Positions 17,240 through 17,938 of a stretch of 17,938 bases of DNA are shown here, in pieces; positions within the stretch are counted from its first letter, which is position 1; the number at the start of each line of letters is the position of its first letter. The DNA comes from Entamoeba invadens IP1. Lineage: Eukaryota > Evosea > Mastigamoebida > Endamoebidae. The notes under the pieces were generated by a model. That model was not told the origin of the DNA and did not search any database. It worked only from the letters and a program-made list of their open reading frames with translations. The stretch lies in NCBI RefSeq assembly GCF_000330505.1, contig NW_004191814.1:308107-326044 (forward strand). Reading direction: 5' to 3'. The translations under genes were made by a program, and so were the position numbers.

Positions 17240-17938
17240 TCATTTAGAATTTGATTTTTTAGTAAAGTTCTCTCTTGTTTTAATATCAAACGTCTTACTA
17301 AATTCGAAACTGGGTTTTAATTCTAGTAAGTTAAATGTATAAGATTCTCCCTCGTAGAGTTTCTTATATAATTCAATTAGATTTTTGTTATTTTCCAATA
17401 AATTGTTTGGAATACCTTTCATTCTCATATATGTTAAGCATGTTATTGTTTTTCATTCGTTAATACATTTATATAAACTTTCTTACCTAAGAAGAAAGAT
17501 TCTTTTGAATATACATCCCCAGATAATTCATCAAAATCTGGATGCAATTGTTCTAATTCACTTCCTCTTAATGTTTTACCATATATTTCTTTATATTTTG
17601 TTCTAATAGTTCCATCTTATTTTTGTCTATATGCACTGAATCAGTATCTTGATAATATATATCTATATTTAAATCTTTTGCTAAACACATTACTTCATTC
17701 ATTATTCTCTTACTCATACTTAATATTTGAACTCCTATAAGATTAGGAACATAGAAGTCATCAAATGGTTTATTTGTTTCAAAACATCTGATATTATCTG
17801 ATATATCATACATAGATTTAACTAATGTAAAGTTCTTTTTAAGATATCTACCTGAATCGGATTTTCCTTTATTATTGATATATTTGTAAACCAAGTCATT
17901 TTTAATTGGTTTTTGAATCGTTTTTCCATATGAACTAT
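17240..17938 (-). pseudogene. Protein-primed family B DNA polymerase, C-terminal part, frameshifted and cut by window edge
   Basis: On the minus strand the frame is open from the right edge to 17568. It contains polymerase motif B, SSYGKT (17919-17936), and motif C, YYQDTDS (the DTDS codons are 17637-17648), which carries the two metal-binding aspartates. After a frameshift near 17575-17585 the protein continues with GKTLRGSELEQLHPDFDELS. After a second frameshift near 17446-17455 it resumes with MRMKGIP (17409-17429), a conserved element of this family, and a thumb-like end to TGA at 17240-17242. The conserved order shows that this was one gene. Two frameshifts in 700 bases make it a pseudogene unless they are sequencing errors. 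The organisation fits Polinton/Maverick PolB. The N-terminal exonuclease and palm regions lie beyond the window. Confidence 0.8.

Larger units (their letters stand above)
15548..17938. mobile_element. Decayed Polinton/Maverick-like DNA element, partial
   Basis: The segment holds a cysteine protease pseudogene, a small intact ORF and a family B DNA polymerase pseudogene with protein-primed polymerase features. A Ulp1/adenain-type protease together with protein-primed PolB is the hallmark set of Polintons. The capsid genes, integrase and packaging ATPase are not in view. No terminal inverted repeat was recognised, so the left limit given here is only the end of the protease remnant, and the element continues past the right edge. 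The assignment is inference. The protease and polymerase could come from separate insertions. Confidence 0.6.

Noticed and set aside
17385..17606. A plus-strand 73-codon frame over the polymerase remnant
   Set aside because: It is the antisense of a region where polymerase motifs are evident on the minus strand.

Overview
The window looks like nuclear DNA of an amoeba of the genus Entamoeba, most likely the reptile species E. invadens. Seen in the sequence: very AT-rich spacers, tightly packed and mostly intron-poor genes, two short introns that begin GTTTGTT and end TAG (the Entamoeba splice consensus), a CXXC-rich receptor of the Entamoeba transmembrane-kinase type, and at the right end the decayed remains of a protein-primed DNA polymerase element of the Polinton/Maverick kind. 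Such elements are known to be abundant in E. invadens. The species call is inference; the genus call is stronger.

Left part (1-6.4 kb): the 3' 3.6 kb of a transmembrane kinase-like receptor (+) converges on a helicase gene (-). The receptor has a cysteine-rich ectodomain, one membrane span, a predicted intracellular beta-sandwich and a kinase fold that has lost two catalytic residues, so it is probably a pseudokinase. The helicase has a bacterial HsdR-like motor (restriction type I R-subunit family) and a C-terminal helical-repeat region, and its base composition looks less AT-rich than its surroundings.

Middle part (6.4-13.5 kb): a VHS-domain trafficking protein with an intron (+), a TLDc-domain protein (+), a small two-span membrane protein (+) and a divergent RasGAP/IQGAP-like protein with an intron (-). 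These are ordinary housekeeping or signalling families of the amoeba: endosomal sorting, small-GTPase regulation and surface signalling. Nothing suggests that they form one pathway.

Right part (13.5-17.9 kb): a 2 kb AT-rich spacer with an 8-bp tandem repeat, then mobile-element remains. These are a Ulp1/C48-like cysteine protease pseudogene (-), an intact 107-codon ORF of unknown function (+), and the 3' part of a family B DNA polymerase pseudogene (-) that runs off the right end. Between the protease and the small ORF lies a less AT-rich patch with a perfect 11-bp inverted repeat. I saw no rRNA, tRNA or CRISPR. All readings are by eye; no alignment or composition statistic was computed.
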